Assembly (NCBI GenBank): GCA_963783945.1 | Contig: CAWAPS010000002.1 | Span: forward strand, 248,001 to 312,000 | DNA length: 64,000 bases | Direction: 5' to 3' | Source of the DNA: CAWAPS01 sp963783945 | GTDB lineage: Bacteria > Actinomycetota > Acidimicrobiia > Acidimicrobiales > Palsa-688 | In this document: positions 44,666 through 53,031 of the stretch, in pieces | How positions within the stretch are numbered: position 1 is the first letter of the stretch | How the letters are laid out: every line of letters starts with the position of its first letter | Translations under genes and position numbers: made by a program | The notes under the pieces: model-generated | Database searches by the model: none | Told to the model about the DNA's origin: nothing | Seen by the model: only the letters and a program-made list of their open reading frames with translations

Positions 44666-45223
44666 ATGCGCCTTCGGCGCCCGGTGGTTTGGAGGATACC
44701 CATCGCTTATCGCAAGGCCGATCTGACCCGTCTCGCCCCCGGTGACGGCACGTCGACCGCCACCCCGCTGCATGTGCGGCCGCTGGCCGTGCTCTTGGTG
44801 ATGTCCGGGGGGGTGGTGGGGGCGGCCGCCCGGGAAACCGTCGAACTGGCCGTGCCCACCAGCAAGCAGGGGTTCCCGGTTGCGACGTTTGCGATCAACC
44901 TGTGCGGAGCGTTCGCACTCGGAGTGGTGCTCGACGCGCTGGTCCGCTCGGGCGACGATGTCGGTTGGCGGCGCAAGACCAGGTTGGTGGTCGGGACGGG
45001 GTTCTGTGGGGCGTTCACGACCTACAGCACGTTGGCGGTGGAATCGGTCCAGCTGGCCCGGCACGGAGCCTGGTCGGTGGGTGTCCTATACGTGGTGGCA
45101 TCGCTCGTCGGCGGGCTGGCCGCCGCGGCCTTGGGAATCGCGGCCGGAGCCCGACACACCGCTTGGAGCGTGTCTGAGCTTCCGGTGGACCCTGATGTCG
45201 ACCGGATCGAGCGTGGGCGGTGA
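44666..45223 (+). CDS. crcB: Fluoride channel CrcB/Fluc, first subunit
   Basis: 185 codons as drawn from the ATG at 44666. Four hydrophobic segments; RPLAVLLVMSGGVVGAAARE is the family start, FPVATFAINLCGAFALGVVL carries the N-x-x-G helix, and VVGTGFCGAFTTYSTLAVES the GxxGxxTTFS/TYST channel-lining motif. Two non-identical Fluc genes in tandem form a heterodimeric channel that lets fluoride out of the cell. The true start is doubtful: this ATG sits in the riboswitch's alternative hairpin, and GGAGG at 44691-44695 is followed at normal spacing by ATC (44702). The next gene overlaps by GTGA. Confidence 0.9.
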   Translation: MRLRRPVVWRIPIAYRKADLTRLAPGDGTSTATPLHVRPLAVLLVMSGGVVGAAARETVELAVPTSKQGFPVATFAINLCGAFALGVVLDALVRSGDDVGWRRKTRLVVGTGFCGAFTTYSTLAVESVQLARHGAWSVGVLYVVASLVGGLAAAALGIAAGARHTAWSVSELPVDPDVDRIERGR

Positions 45224-45594
45224 ACGTCGGCTCCATCGTGTGGGTCGGCCTGGCCGGCAGCCTCGGAGCAGGGGCGCGGTTCGTGACAGACGGGTTCATC
45301 CGAAGTCGGCGGTCCAGCCGGCTCCCGATCGGCACCATGTTCATCAATCTGTCCGGCTCCTTTCTGCTGGGGGTGCTGACCGGTCTGGTCGTGTTTCACC
45401 ACGTGTCCTCCACGTTGACTCTGGTGGTGGGAAGCGGATTCTGCGGCGGGTTCACAACCTTCAGCACCACCAGCTTCGAAACAGTGCGATTGGTGCAACA
45501 GGGAGACCTGCGAGCCGCCAGCCTGAACGCCGGGGTCACCGCCGCCGGGACCGTGGCCGCCGCTGCCGCCGGGATGGCTCTGATCTCCTTATGA
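45220..45594 (+). CDS. crcB: Fluoride channel CrcB/Fluc, second subunit
   Basis: 124 aa, typical length, with a GTG start overlapping the first crcB stop. VWVGLAGSLGAGARFVTDGF, LPIGTMFINLSGSFLLGVLT and VVGSGFCGGFTTFSTTSFET are the family's N-terminal Arg, Asn-Gly helix and TTFS polar-track motifs. The pair makes an inverted heterodimer as in other actinobacteria. Controlled by the upstream fluoride riboswitch through the shared transcript. Confidence 0.94.
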   Translation: MNVGSIVWVGLAGSLGAGARFVTDGFIRSRRSSRLPIGTMFINLSGSFLLGVLTGLVVFHHVSSTLTLVVGSGFCGGFTTFSTTSFETVRLVQQGDLRAASLNAGVTAAGTVAAAAAGMALISL

Positions 45595-45886
45595 GCCGGC
45601 TCGGTGGTTTCGACCATCAGCTACCTCCTCCGGCGGCTCCCTAAGGACCCGGCAAAAATGCTAGGACCCGGAGGACCTCGTTCGGGCCGGCCGTTCTGCC
45701 GCTCGGGACGTAACCAGACCGGACGTCACGACGCCGTCGGGGACGGGGGCTCGCACCTTCGCCGTCTAGCGGACCTAGGCACAAATAGGGCATTCTGTTC
45801 GCCCATGGAAACGTGGATGACATGCGGCCCGGTACGGAAGATGGCGGTACAGACCGGACGGCTAGAAGCTTCAAGGGAGGCGAGCC
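45595..45886. other. Intergenic stretch
   Basis: 292 bases between crcB and the beta-propeller gene. Only GC-rich shadow frames; GGGAGG before the next GTG start is its one clear signal. Confidence 0.45.
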
Positions 45887-46882
45887 GTGGCTAAGGCGAA
45901 GGGCTACGTGTGGGGTCCGATCAACGCTGAGGACCTTGCTCCTGTTGCGGCGACCGACTGGGTCATCACTTCCGGGATGACGGGCGCAACCGCTGCTCAA
46001 GGGCGGCTGTATGCCATTGATAGGCGCGACCACTCGTGCAACGAGATTTTTCCCTATCAGGCTTCCTACGCTCCGGACGAAAGGCGGTTTGGGACCCAGA
46101 TGCGGCTAGACCCCTTGAGGTTCGAGCCGCATGGAATCGATGTCGCAGTTCGCGACGACGGCGTGTACGAGTTGCTCGTAGTCAACCATGGCTGGCGTGA
46201 ATCGGTCGAGGTGTTTGAAATCCTCTTGGAGCAGGCCCGGCCGACGCTACGCTGGATCGGCGCGGCCGAAATGCCCGAGTCCGCTGTCGGCAACGATGTC
46301 GCGGCGGTCCACGGGGGTGGCTTTGTCGTAAGTTTCAACCGCTACCGTCCGCAGGGAACGGCGGATGCCGCCGCCGCCCCGGCGGGGGAGGGCGAGGAAA
46401 CCGGCGGAGTCTTCGAGTGGACACCCGGTACCGGCTGGAATGCTCTCCCCGGGGCTGGGATCAATAGCGCCAACGGAGTGGCTGTATCGAAAGACGGCCG
46501 CTGGGTCTTCATCGGCGGATGGAACTCGCGCTGCATCAAGAAGGCCCGGCGGGGAAAGGGGCCGGCGGAATCGCGGGTCGTCAATACCGAGATCTTGACG
46601 GACAACCTCACCTGGACATCTGATGGCAAGCTGCTCGCGGCCGGAGCGTTCAATACGTCTGCCGAGGAATTCATCGCCGGCCACTTCTCTTCCGAACCTC
46701 GCTTACTGTTCCCGTCCCGGGTGCTGCGGGTGGACCCCGACTCACTGACGATAGAGACCGTCGTTGAATACGGGCCCGACACCTTCGGCGCGGCGACGAC
46801 CGGTCTCCACGTTGGCGACGAGATTTGGGTGGGCGCGGCTCGGGATCAGGGCCTGGCCCGCTTCACCTACACCGTTTTCTGA
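45887..46882 (+). CDS. SMP-30/strictosidine synthase-like beta-propeller protein
   Basis: 331 aa with a GTG start and GGGAGGCG upstream. Repeating strands of a six-blade propeller are visible: PHGIDVAVRDDGVYELLVVN, VGNDVAAVHGGGFVVSFNRY, SANGVAVSKDGRWVFIGGWN, LTWTSDGKLLAAGAFNT and FGAATTGLHVGDEIWVGAAR. The NGV and TW-type positions are those that hold calcium in gluconolactonase/arylesterase relatives. No signal peptide. It may hydrolyse lactones or esters; family members also include proteins with no activity. The Arg/Lys cluster (RCIKKARRGKG) near residue 210 is unusual for a propeller loop. Confidence 0.75.
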   Translation: MAKAKGYVWGPINAEDLAPVAATDWVITSGMTGATAAQGRLYAIDRRDHSCNEIFPYQASYAPDERRFGTQMRLDPLRFEPHGIDVAVRDDGVYELLVVNHGWRESVEVFEILLEQARPTLRWIGAAEMPESAVGNDVAAVHGGGFVVSFNRYRPQGTADAAAAPAGEGEETGGVFEWTPGTGWNALPGAGINSANGVAVSKDGRWVFIGGWNSRCIKKARRGKGPAESRVVNTEILTDNLTWTSDGKLLAAGAFNTSAEEFIAGHFSSEPRLLFPSRVLRVDPDSLTIETVVEYGPDTFGAATTGLHVGDEIWVGAARDQGLARFTYTVF

Positions 46883-46918
46883 CGCGGAGGCTGAAAGCCT
46901 CCGGCGAACCGCTCTGCC

Positions 46919-47134
46919 GTGACGGCGACGGCCATGGTCGCCTCGTATCTTCGGGTGGAGGGCGAGCTCGGCCCTATCGCCGCCGGTGCCGACGTCGACG
47001 CACTCGCTCCCACCCTCATCGGGGCCGCCCACCTGCTGTTCGCTGACCGGAGCAGCCCCCCGCCACAGGCCCGCGCCGTTCACAAAGTGGTGGCGACCGT
47101 GATCGCCCGCGTCGTACCAGAGCCGCGACCATGA
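46919..47134 (+). pseudogene. C-terminal remnant of a TetR-family regulator
   Basis: 71 codons. SYLRVEGELGPIAAGADVDA, LAPTLIGAAHLLFAD and ARAVHKVVATVIARVV read like the ligand-binding C-terminal third of TetR/AcrR proteins. The helix-turn-helix half is absent; the DNA upstream is the end of the propeller gene. It cannot bind DNA in the usual way and is best read as a gene scar. Confidence 0.5.
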
Positions 47135-47290
47135 ACCTTCGGGCGGGCAGGTGAGCGGGCCAGGTGATCTCAGTGGGTGACGCTTCGCTTCATGACACCG
47201 GTTGGAACCAGCCATGACGGTGGATGACGGCGAACCCCCTTCTGTGGGGCAGTTTGGTCTGGACTGACAGAACCCGCGGCGTCAACAACC

Positions 47291-47307
47291 TGCAATTATC
47301 GGTTGCA
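47291..47307. promoter_or_regulatory. Probable ArsR operator before the SRPBCC-ArsR operon
   Basis: TGCAATTATCGGTTGCA has exact TGCAA/TTGCA arms with a 7-base spacer. The GGTTGCA half recurs 30 bases downstream (TTGGTTGCAG near 47332-47341). AT-richer than its surroundings, it lies just upstream of a strong ribosome site. The place and symmetry suit binding of the winged-helix ArsR encoded downstream. Confidence 0.5.
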
Positions 47308-47358
47308 CATCTCGGAGCGACGTGCTACTGTTGGTTGCAGTTAGAGATAGGAGGAGCG

Positions 47359-47451
47359 ATGATCGACAGACCAGGCCAAGGGACAACGCCCGCGACCGGC
47401 CACGGCCAGAGCCGCGTTCAGGGCCGGACCGGATGCTCATGCCAGACCTGA
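47359..47451 (+). CDS. Candidate 30-codon leader peptide
   Basis: ATG at 47359 has AGGAGG at ideal spacing (TAGGAGGAGCGATG), the strongest ribosome site in the region. The peptide starts MIDRPGQGTTPATGHGQSRV and ends CSCQT; its TGA overlaps the SRPBCC start (TGATG). Either a coupling leader or a true N-terminus thrown out of frame by an indel. Confidence 0.4.
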   Translation: MIDRPGQGTTPATGHGQSRVQGRTGCSCQT

Positions 47452-47885
47452 TGATTGAGCGGGAGGTTGTGATCGAGGCACCCATGGACGTCGTCTGGCG
47501 CATCATCACCGAGCCGGACCAGATTATCCAGTGGTTCGCCGACCGGGTGGAACTCGTCGTCGAACCCGGCGCTCATGGATACATGGGGTTCGGGGACCAG
47601 GGCGGACCCGTCGTCGTCGAATCGGTCGAACCACCGACTCGATTCTCGTTCCGCTGGAACCATCCGCCGGGGGAGGAACCGGTAACCGGCAACTCGATGC
47701 TCGTCGAATTCACGCTGACGCCCGAGGGCGGCGAGCGGACCCGTCTGCGAGTGGCCGAGAGCGGCCACGAGCTCCGTGCCTGGCCCGACCCGGAGAAAGA
47801 ACGTTATGCCGACGAGCACCAGGGCGGTTGGGCCGAGTACCTGGACCGCCTCGCCCGCGTGGTGGCGGAACGCCGGTCGGGATGA
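47451..47885 (+). CDS. SRPBCC-family (AHSA1/START-like) protein
   Basis: 144 aa from the ATG at 47451; ATGs at 47433 and 47439 are in frame. IEREVVIEAPMDVVWRIITE, IIQWFADRVELVVEPGAHGY, RFSFRWNHPPGEEPVTGNSM and LVEFTLTPEGGERTRLRVAE are the strands of the helix-grip fold, and the tail GGWAEYLDRLARVVAERR is the long C-terminal helix. These proteins bind hydrophobic ligands. The stop overlaps the ArsR start (ATGA). SRPBCC genes next to ArsR genes are common in actinobacteria; their role is mostly unknown. Confidence 0.88.
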   Translation: MIEREVVIEAPMDVVWRIITEPDQIIQWFADRVELVVEPGAHGYMGFGDQGGPVVVESVEPPTRFSFRWNHPPGEEPVTGNSMLVEFTLTPEGGERTRLRVAESGHELRAWPDPEKERYADEHQGGWAEYLDRLARVVAERRSG

Positions 47886-48232
47886 CGGCGGAGGTCGATG
47901 ACGAGTTGTGGTCGGCCATAGCCGACCCGTCTCGTCGCCGGGTCCTCGACCTCCTCGTCAGCAACGGTGAGGTCAGCGCCAGCTGGTTGGCTGGCCACGT
48001 ACCGTTCTCCCGCCAAGCCGTCTCCAAACATCTGGTCGTGCTCGAACAGGCGGGGTTGATCAACCGGCGTAAACAGGGCCGTGAGGTGCTCTATCACATA
48101 GAAGGCGACCGGCTCGATCAGGCCACCCGGGCGATGGCTGACCTCGCCGCGCAGTGGGACCGGCGACTCGACACGATCAAACGGCTTGCCGAAGCCGCGC
48201 AAACAGAAGCGAAGAAGAACCGAAGGTTCTAA
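47882..48232 (+). CDS. ArsR-family winged-helix transcriptional regulator
   Basis: 116 aa. LWSAIADPSRRRVLDLLVSN, ASWLAGHVPFSRQAVSKHLV (recognition helix) and INRRKQGREVLYHIEGDRLD (wing) are the ArsR core. The metal-binding CxCxxC of arsenic sensors is absent, so it responds to another signal or to none. It overlaps the SRPBCC gene and probably represses its own operon through the palindrome at 47291-47307. The basic tail AAQTEAKKNRRF ends the protein. Confidence 0.92.
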   Translation: MTAEVDDELWSAIADPSRRRVLDLLVSNGEVSASWLAGHVPFSRQAVSKHLVVLEQAGLINRRKQGREVLYHIEGDRLDQATRAMADLAAQWDRRLDTIKRLAEAAQTEAKKNRRF

Positions 48233-48250
48233 CCCACACAGGAGACCATC

Positions 48251-49030
48251 ATGAAGGATGAAACATCGGGCCTCGGCGCCCCGGCGGTCGGCCTCACCGA
48301 GACACCGGGTCTGCCCCCGGCCGTCGACCGGGTCACCTTCCAGGCCGCACTGGACAAGCTGCGGCTTCGGGAGAAGGCGCACACCCGGGAAGGCGACGCG
48401 ATCGCCGGAGCCCGGCGGCGCCTACCGATGGTTGAGGTAGACGCCAACCTTGCGCTGATCGGGCCCCACGGCCCGCTCACCCTGCTCGAAGCGTTCGACG
48501 GGCGCAGACAGCTCATCGCCTACTACTTCATGTGGCACCCCGGCCGACCCGCGGCCGAGCAGTGCGAGGGCTGCACCTGGGTCACCACCCAGGTAGGAGA
48601 GCTGTCGTACCTTCATTCCCGCGACATCACCTACGCGGTCTTTTGTCAGGGCCCCTACGACGAAAGCATCCGCTACCACGACTTCATGGCCTGGGACATG
48701 CCGTGGTACTCGGCACAGGCCTCCCTCGACGGTCTACTCGTCGGACGCCACATCGGGATGATGCACCTGGTGTGCTACCTACGCTACGGCGACCGCATCT
48801 TCGAAACCTACTGGACGACCATCCGCGGCGTTGAGGCCATGGACTACAGCTACGCTCTCATGGACCTCACGGTGTACGGACGCCAGGAGACGTGGGAAGA
48901 CTCGCCGCCCGGTTGGCCACAACCCTGGCCAGTCGACCACTCCGTAACCCGGACCAACGGACGACCCACCGCCCAATGGTCACGACTCCAAGCTGGACGG
49001 TCTGACGACCTCGGCGTTGCCTCCCCCTGA
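48251..49030 (+). CDS. DUF899 family protein (thioredoxin-like fold)
   Basis: 259 aa with AGGAGA upstream. RLPMVEVDANLALIGPHGPL, QLIAYYFMWHPGRPAAEQCE, GCTWVTTQVGELSYLHSRDI and VFCQGPYDESIRYHDFMAWD are blocks of the DUF899/thioredoxin-like group, with CEGCTW as the active-site-like CxxC. HIGMMHLVCYLRYGDRIFET and RGVEAMDYSYALMDLTVYGR complete the domain. It may act as a dithiol oxidoreductase. It follows the ArsR gene by 18 bases and so is the third gene of this operon. Confidence 0.88.
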   Translation: MKDETSGLGAPAVGLTETPGLPPAVDRVTFQAALDKLRLREKAHTREGDAIAGARRRLPMVEVDANLALIGPHGPLTLLEAFDGRRQLIAYYFMWHPGRPAAEQCEGCTWVTTQVGELSYLHSRDITYAVFCQGPYDESIRYHDFMAWDMPWYSAQASLDGLLVGRHIGMMHLVCYLRYGDRIFETYWTTIRGVEAMDYSYALMDLTVYGRQETWEDSPPGWPQPWPVDHSVTRTNGRPTAQWSRLQAGRSDDLGVASP

Positions 49031-49243
49031 AACGGACCCGCCTTTCACCCTCGGCAAGGACATCTCGACCCTCAGCGGAACGCAGTCGCCCGAGAAGGTA
49101 GATCCCTCGTTAGTGACCCGGAGATTTGCGGTCCTTATCAGTGAACTCTCACAATTTGCTCAGATTCGGCTGGTCGCGTACCAAGTCGTGCGGGTGCGTG
49201 GCCCAGGGAACGGGAGAAGCCGGGTCGGACCCCGGTCGGGGGC

Positions 49244-50347
49244 ATGAGGGCACCGTCGGGGTGGGCCGCTATCAACGAGCTGCGTGCGCTCGGCTCGGGG
49301 GCGATCGCACAAACGGTTAAAAATCGAGGACGGTCAAAGGTAGTCGTCGACACCGTGTACCGGATCCTGGTTGGCCGCTGCGCTCACAGGACTGAGCGCG
49401 CCTGGCTCGTGCAGAAGATCATGGATGGAGCAGAGTTCGATGACCTGGTTGCTGCGGTGGCCGCAACCGACGAGTCGGTGGACCGCATGACAGCCCAGAT
49501 GCGCTCGGCTGCTCAGGCCCGTCTCCGAAAGGACTTCGAGCGGGACGATGCTGAATCTGCCGGGCTCGCCAGTGCACGCGTCGTGTTCATGCACATCATG
49601 AAGACCGGAGGCACGTCACTCAGCAAACTGTGCTCCACCTGGAGTCCTCGCGGGCGATCCCGAATCCACCTTTACATCGACGATCTTCTGCTCATGCCGC
49701 CCCCCTTGTTGGCTCGGCTCGACTTTGTCGGGGGCCATATCCCTTACGAAGCTCTCGACCTTATCCCCGGTCGCTACAGCACCGTCACGATACTGCGCGA
49801 ACCCCTAAGCCGGGCGATCTCGCACTATCTGACTCTACGCGGGTCTGGGCCGCCTTACGAAAACCTCACCCTCGACGAATTCACCGCCAGCGAGGTTTAC
49901 CACGTGCCGTCGAGCAACTATCAGGCCCGTCAGCTAGCCCACCGGATCGGAGTGACCAGCGCCTGGGTCTCATATTCCCCGTATGCCCGGTTACCGGCTA
50001 CGCGGAGCTCGGACTATCCCGTACAGTCGCTCTTCGACTCGACGCCTATCGGCGGAACCGACGCCGAACTGCTCGAGAGGGCTCGGCGAAACTTGGCCCG
50101 TATCGATTTCGTGGGCGTAACTGACGATTTGAACTCGCTGGCCGCCGAGATGGCTCAATGCTTCAACGTCCCACGAATCGACGTACCGCGCCTGAACCGG
50201 TCCCGGCCCTTCGACAGCAGACAGTTGACGGACGCGGTCCGCAGGCGACTCGAAAACCGCAACGCGCTCGACCTAGAGTTGTACCAGCTAGCCCGCGCCC
50301 AACGGCCCGTCCCGCGGACCCGACCAGATAGTTACCCGGAAATATAG
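49244..50347 (+). CDS. Sulfotransferase-family protein with a DUF4214-like N-terminal part
   Basis: 367 aa. RVVFMHIMKTGGTSLSKLCS is the 5'-phosphosulfate loop (near residue 115) and STVTILREPLSRAISHYLTL the 3'-phosphate loop of PAPS-dependent sulfotransferases (Sulfotransfer_2 type). Residues 33-80 (VVVDTVYRILVGRCAHRTER, then AWLVQKIMDGAEFDDLVAAV) resemble DUF4214 repeats seen with glycosyltransferases and surface polysaccharide proteins. It would transfer sulfate to a glycan or lipid. Codon use is more A/T-rich than its neighbours, hinting at transfer. No start ribosome site stands out. Confidence 0.75.
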   Translation: MRAPSGWAAINELRALGSGAIAQTVKNRGRSKVVVDTVYRILVGRCAHRTERAWLVQKIMDGAEFDDLVAAVAATDESVDRMTAQMRSAAQARLRKDFERDDAESAGLASARVVFMHIMKTGGTSLSKLCSTWSPRGRSRIHLYIDDLLLMPPPLLARLDFVGGHIPYEALDLIPGRYSTVTILREPLSRAISHYLTLRGSGPPYENLTLDEFTASEVYHVPSSNYQARQLAHRIGVTSAWVSYSPYARLPATRSSDYPVQSLFDSTPIGGTDAELLERARRNLARIDFVGVTDDLNSLAAEMAQCFNVPRIDVPRLNRSRPFDSRQLTDAVRRRLENRNALDLELYQLARAQRPVPRTRPDSYPEI

Positions 50348-50639
50348 AGCTGTGCCGGCAGAATCCTGAGGACCCAGCCCTTCGCCCCGCTGTCAATACT
50401 CGCGCTGCCATTCATGCCGGTCAGCCGGCACCGGCGTGACGGGCTCATGTCACCAGTCGGTGCACTGGTGCACGGCAACCTGCGCTGGAGCCAGGTTCCG
50501 GATCTGCCAAACGACCAGAATGCGGTGGGCGTCACTGCTGTCGCGGCCTGGCGACCCCCAGTTCACCGAGATGGAGGCCGTCAGCTTTGGGTTGACTGTA
50601 TAGGATCTGGCAACATTGACGACCGTTGGGGGACAAGCT
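50348..50639. other. Intergenic stretch
   Basis: 292 bases without a supported gene. The GGGGGA ribosome site before the next ATG is the only clear signal. Confidence 0.45.
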
Positions 50640-51065
50640 ATGGACATGCAAGCAGTGGCCGACAAGATCGAGATCCAGGAGTTGCTGGCGCGCTACGCCC
50701 GAGGCGTCGACACCCACGACTGGGACCTATGGCGCTCAGTCTTCACCGAGGACGCCGTCGTGGACTACAGCCAATCCGGAGTCATTTGTGGAAACCGGGA
50801 CGAGGTGGCCAAGTTCCTGCGGCAAGCATTCGACACGATTCCCTGGGCCACCCACCACATAACCAACATCGAGGTCGAGGTCGACGGCGACCGGGCGAAG
50901 GCCAGAGCTATGTTCTTCAACCCCATGCACCTGCCCGGCATGGAACGGGAAAGCTCTACGGGCGGATATTACTTCCACGACTTGGTGCGCACGCCCAGTG
51001 GATGGAAGAGCGAACACCTCGTCGAACAACCCATGTGGTTCGTGAACAAGCCTCAGGCGACTTAA
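50640..51065 (+). CDS. SnoaL-like domain protein (SnoaL_4 type)
   Basis: 141 aa from the ATG at 50640 (GGGGGA upstream); a TTG eight codons earlier is in frame. DKIEIQELLARYARGVDTHD, WDLWRSVFTEDAVVDYSQSG, TIPWATHHITNIEVEVDGDR and STGGYYFHDLVRTPSGWKSE are the family's segments, with the Tyr, Asp and His positions of scytalone-dehydratase-like proteins (RYxxxxD, HH). The fourth member of this fold in the window. No tight neighbour. Confidence 0.87.
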   Translation: MDMQAVADKIEIQELLARYARGVDTHDWDLWRSVFTEDAVVDYSQSGVICGNRDEVAKFLRQAFDTIPWATHHITNIEVEVDGDRAKARAMFFNPMHLPGMERESSTGGYYFHDLVRTPSGWKSEHLVEQPMWFVNKPQAT

Positions 51066-51256
51066 TAGCTCAGGTACCGGTCGAAGATACCACCGCAGTA
51101 GACGGGTAGAGCGCCCCCGCCGTTTGCCCGGTGCCAGCCGTCGAGGCGGTGACCGCACGACGCAGGGGCGGACCGCGGCGAGCGTGACACCTGTGGATCG
51201 CCTAGCCGGGAAGGCTCTGCACGGGTTGGACGCTGTACAAGTCGAGACCGCGTGCC

Positions 51257-52162
51257 TCAGCCTCCGTGGTGGGTTGGCACCACCACCACCGGCACCGCGG
51301 CACGGTGGGTTACGGCATGGCTGACCGAGCCCCACAGAGCCTCGCGGGCCCGGCCCCGACCGCGGCTGCCGACAACCAGGAGCTGTCCTGCGGATGCTCG
51401 TTCGAGCAGGGCCTCGGCCGGGTGACCCTCGACAATGGTGCATTCGACTGGGACACCCGAGGCGTCGACCTTGCCGACGAACTCTCGGAGAACATCAAGA
51501 ACCTTTGAATCGTCACCGACACCTTTCATCGCGCCGAGAGGCAAATGTGCCGGAAGCACCGGCGAGGGAGGAGACCACACCATGACGGCTTCCACCGCCC
51601 ACCCGCGGGCCGCCGCCTCCGCCACGGCCCAGACGAGCGCCCGCCCGGACTCCTCTGATCCGTCGACTCCGACCACGATGGTCCGAGCGGCCGCACCCGA
51701 ACTGTCCGCCGTCCATCCAGTGGGAATGATGGCTACGGGTTTGCTGCTGCGATGGGTCATGGACTGGCTCACCGACCCAAGCAGAAGGCCGCTCACCCCG
51801 CCATGCCCACGTGCACCCAGCACGACCATGGCAACCTCGGTAGCCTCGATCGCAGCTCTGAGAACCTCGACAGGAACGCCGGTGGCTGCTCGCAGGTCTA
51901 CCTTGATCTCGTCGGTCGAGAGGGACAGGGTCGACAATGCGGCGTCCAGTATCTTTCGAGCGAGGTCATCGACATCGTCCTGGCTGAGCGGGACGTAGCC
52001 GGGAGCGCCGTACGAGATACTCGATTCGTGCCAGACGTAGACGGCTTCTACCAGCGCGCCACGCGGCTGTGCCTCCTCCAGGGCCCACGACAGTGCGGCC
52101 ACCGCGTTAGCGGAACCGTCAATGCCTACGACGACTCGGTTACTGCTGCTCAGATCCTCCAT
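51257..52162 (-). CDS. Tandem-domain universal stress protein
   Basis: 301 aa made of two UspA domains. Domain 1: RVVVGIDGSANAVAALSWAL ... VVLGARGHGGVSGLLLGSVS; domain 2: TIVVGVDGSEESGRALVWAV ... LLVVGSRGRGRAREALWGSV. Both keep the G-x2-G-x9-G-S ATP-binding loop, so both may bind nucleotide. AAGGAGA lies upstream of the ATG. Such proteins help survival in hypoxia, starvation or dormancy in actinobacteria. Confidence 0.94.
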   Translation of the reverse strand: MEDLSSSNRVVVGIDGSANAVAALSWALEEAQPRGALVEAVYVWHESSISYGAPGYVPLSQDDVDDLARKILDAALSTLSLSTDEIKVDLRAATGVPVEVLRAAIEATEVAMVVLGARGHGGVSGLLLGSVSQSMTHRSSKPVAIIPTGWTADSSGAAARTIVVGVDGSEESGRALVWAVAEAAARGWAVEAVMVWSPPSPVLPAHLPLGAMKGVGDDSKVLDVLREFVGKVDASGVPVECTIVEGHPAEALLERASAGQLLVVGSRGRGRAREALWGSVSHAVTHRAAVPVVVVPTHHGG

Positions 52163-52265
52163 ACCAGTCTCCTTGTCCTTGGCTGTGAGCTCTGCTTCAA
52201 CGGCCGGGCCCTCAGCCCCGGTAGTCGCGGCGAAGGTTAAGTGATCGCATCATCGCCACTACTCC

Positions 52266-52568
52266 TCATAACTGCTCGATGCCGACGGGGTCGCTCGGAA
52301 CGACCACGAACTTGTCGGTTAGCGGGTCGGCGATCTCGTCTATGACGGCCTTCAGCACACCAAACCGCAGCGCGAGGACGACGGCATCGACGCCCCGCAA
52401 TGCGTCGCGGTTGTCGACGGCGCCGACCGCAGCTCGACCGATCTCTGCAGCCAGCATCCGTGCTGATTTCTTGTCGGCGCTCGAGAGCCGCAGGGTCTCG
52501 CCGCCTGAAGCGAGCTGGCGGGCGATGATCGATCCGATCCCTCCAGTGCCAATGATCGCGGTGGTCAT
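52266..52568 (-). pseudogene. Truncated F420H2:NADP oxidoreductase-like protein, Rossmann half only
   Basis: 100 codons. TTAIIGTGGIGSIIARQLAS is the NADP motif, SSADKKSARMLAAEIGRAAV and DAVVLALRFGVLKAVIDEIA the next strands, and VVVPSDPVGIEQL stops exactly where the family reads VDPSNP followed by the C-terminal half. Full proteins have about 200-230 residues. The first half could still bind NADP but lacks the F420 site. A deletion or early stop is likely. Confidence 0.7.
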
Positions 52569-53031
52569 GACCGAAACCTCCTGAGCGTCACGGTACTAAC
52601 AACGGCGGCCACCCGTGAAACAGCCGCCCGATGCCGCCCATCCCGCCTATCGCCACCGCGTCGACGACAGCAGGCACCAAGGGAAGCGTCGAGACCCGAG
52701 TCCGCACATGCCCGCCGCCCTCCCAACCCTGGGCACGACGACATAAACTCCGCTGGCGACTTCCCGCCGAGCCTTTCCCCCGGGGGTGCGGTAGCGATCC
52801 CCTGGGCAAGCCTGATCGCACCGATGGTGGTAGCAACGTAGTCGCAACCAATCAATTTGCTGAGACTTTAAGAGCCGGATCGAGCGACCGACAGAGATGC
52901 GGGAATTCTCGCTATATCTCTTTATCTATTTCCGTCGACAAGGCAGACCGCTTGCACCTGGGCCCGATTACGAGTACCGTGTCGACAGCTATCATTCCTA
53001 TATATGGATATCAGCCAGGGGGATTATCGAT
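52569..53031. other. Intergenic stretch with an A/T-rich right half
   Basis: 463 bases. The left half holds only GC-rich shadow frames. From about 52900 the DNA becomes A/T-rich (TATATCTCTTTATCTATTT), then AGGGGGA before the next ATG. This is the probable promoter region of the binding lipoprotein, though I cannot fix its -35/-10. Confidence 0.5.

Noticed and set aside
44666..44800. Start of crcB at the Met in LLVMSGGVVG (44801)
   Set aside because: It would remove part of the first helix; no ribosome site precedes it. I left the longer frame and noted the doubt.
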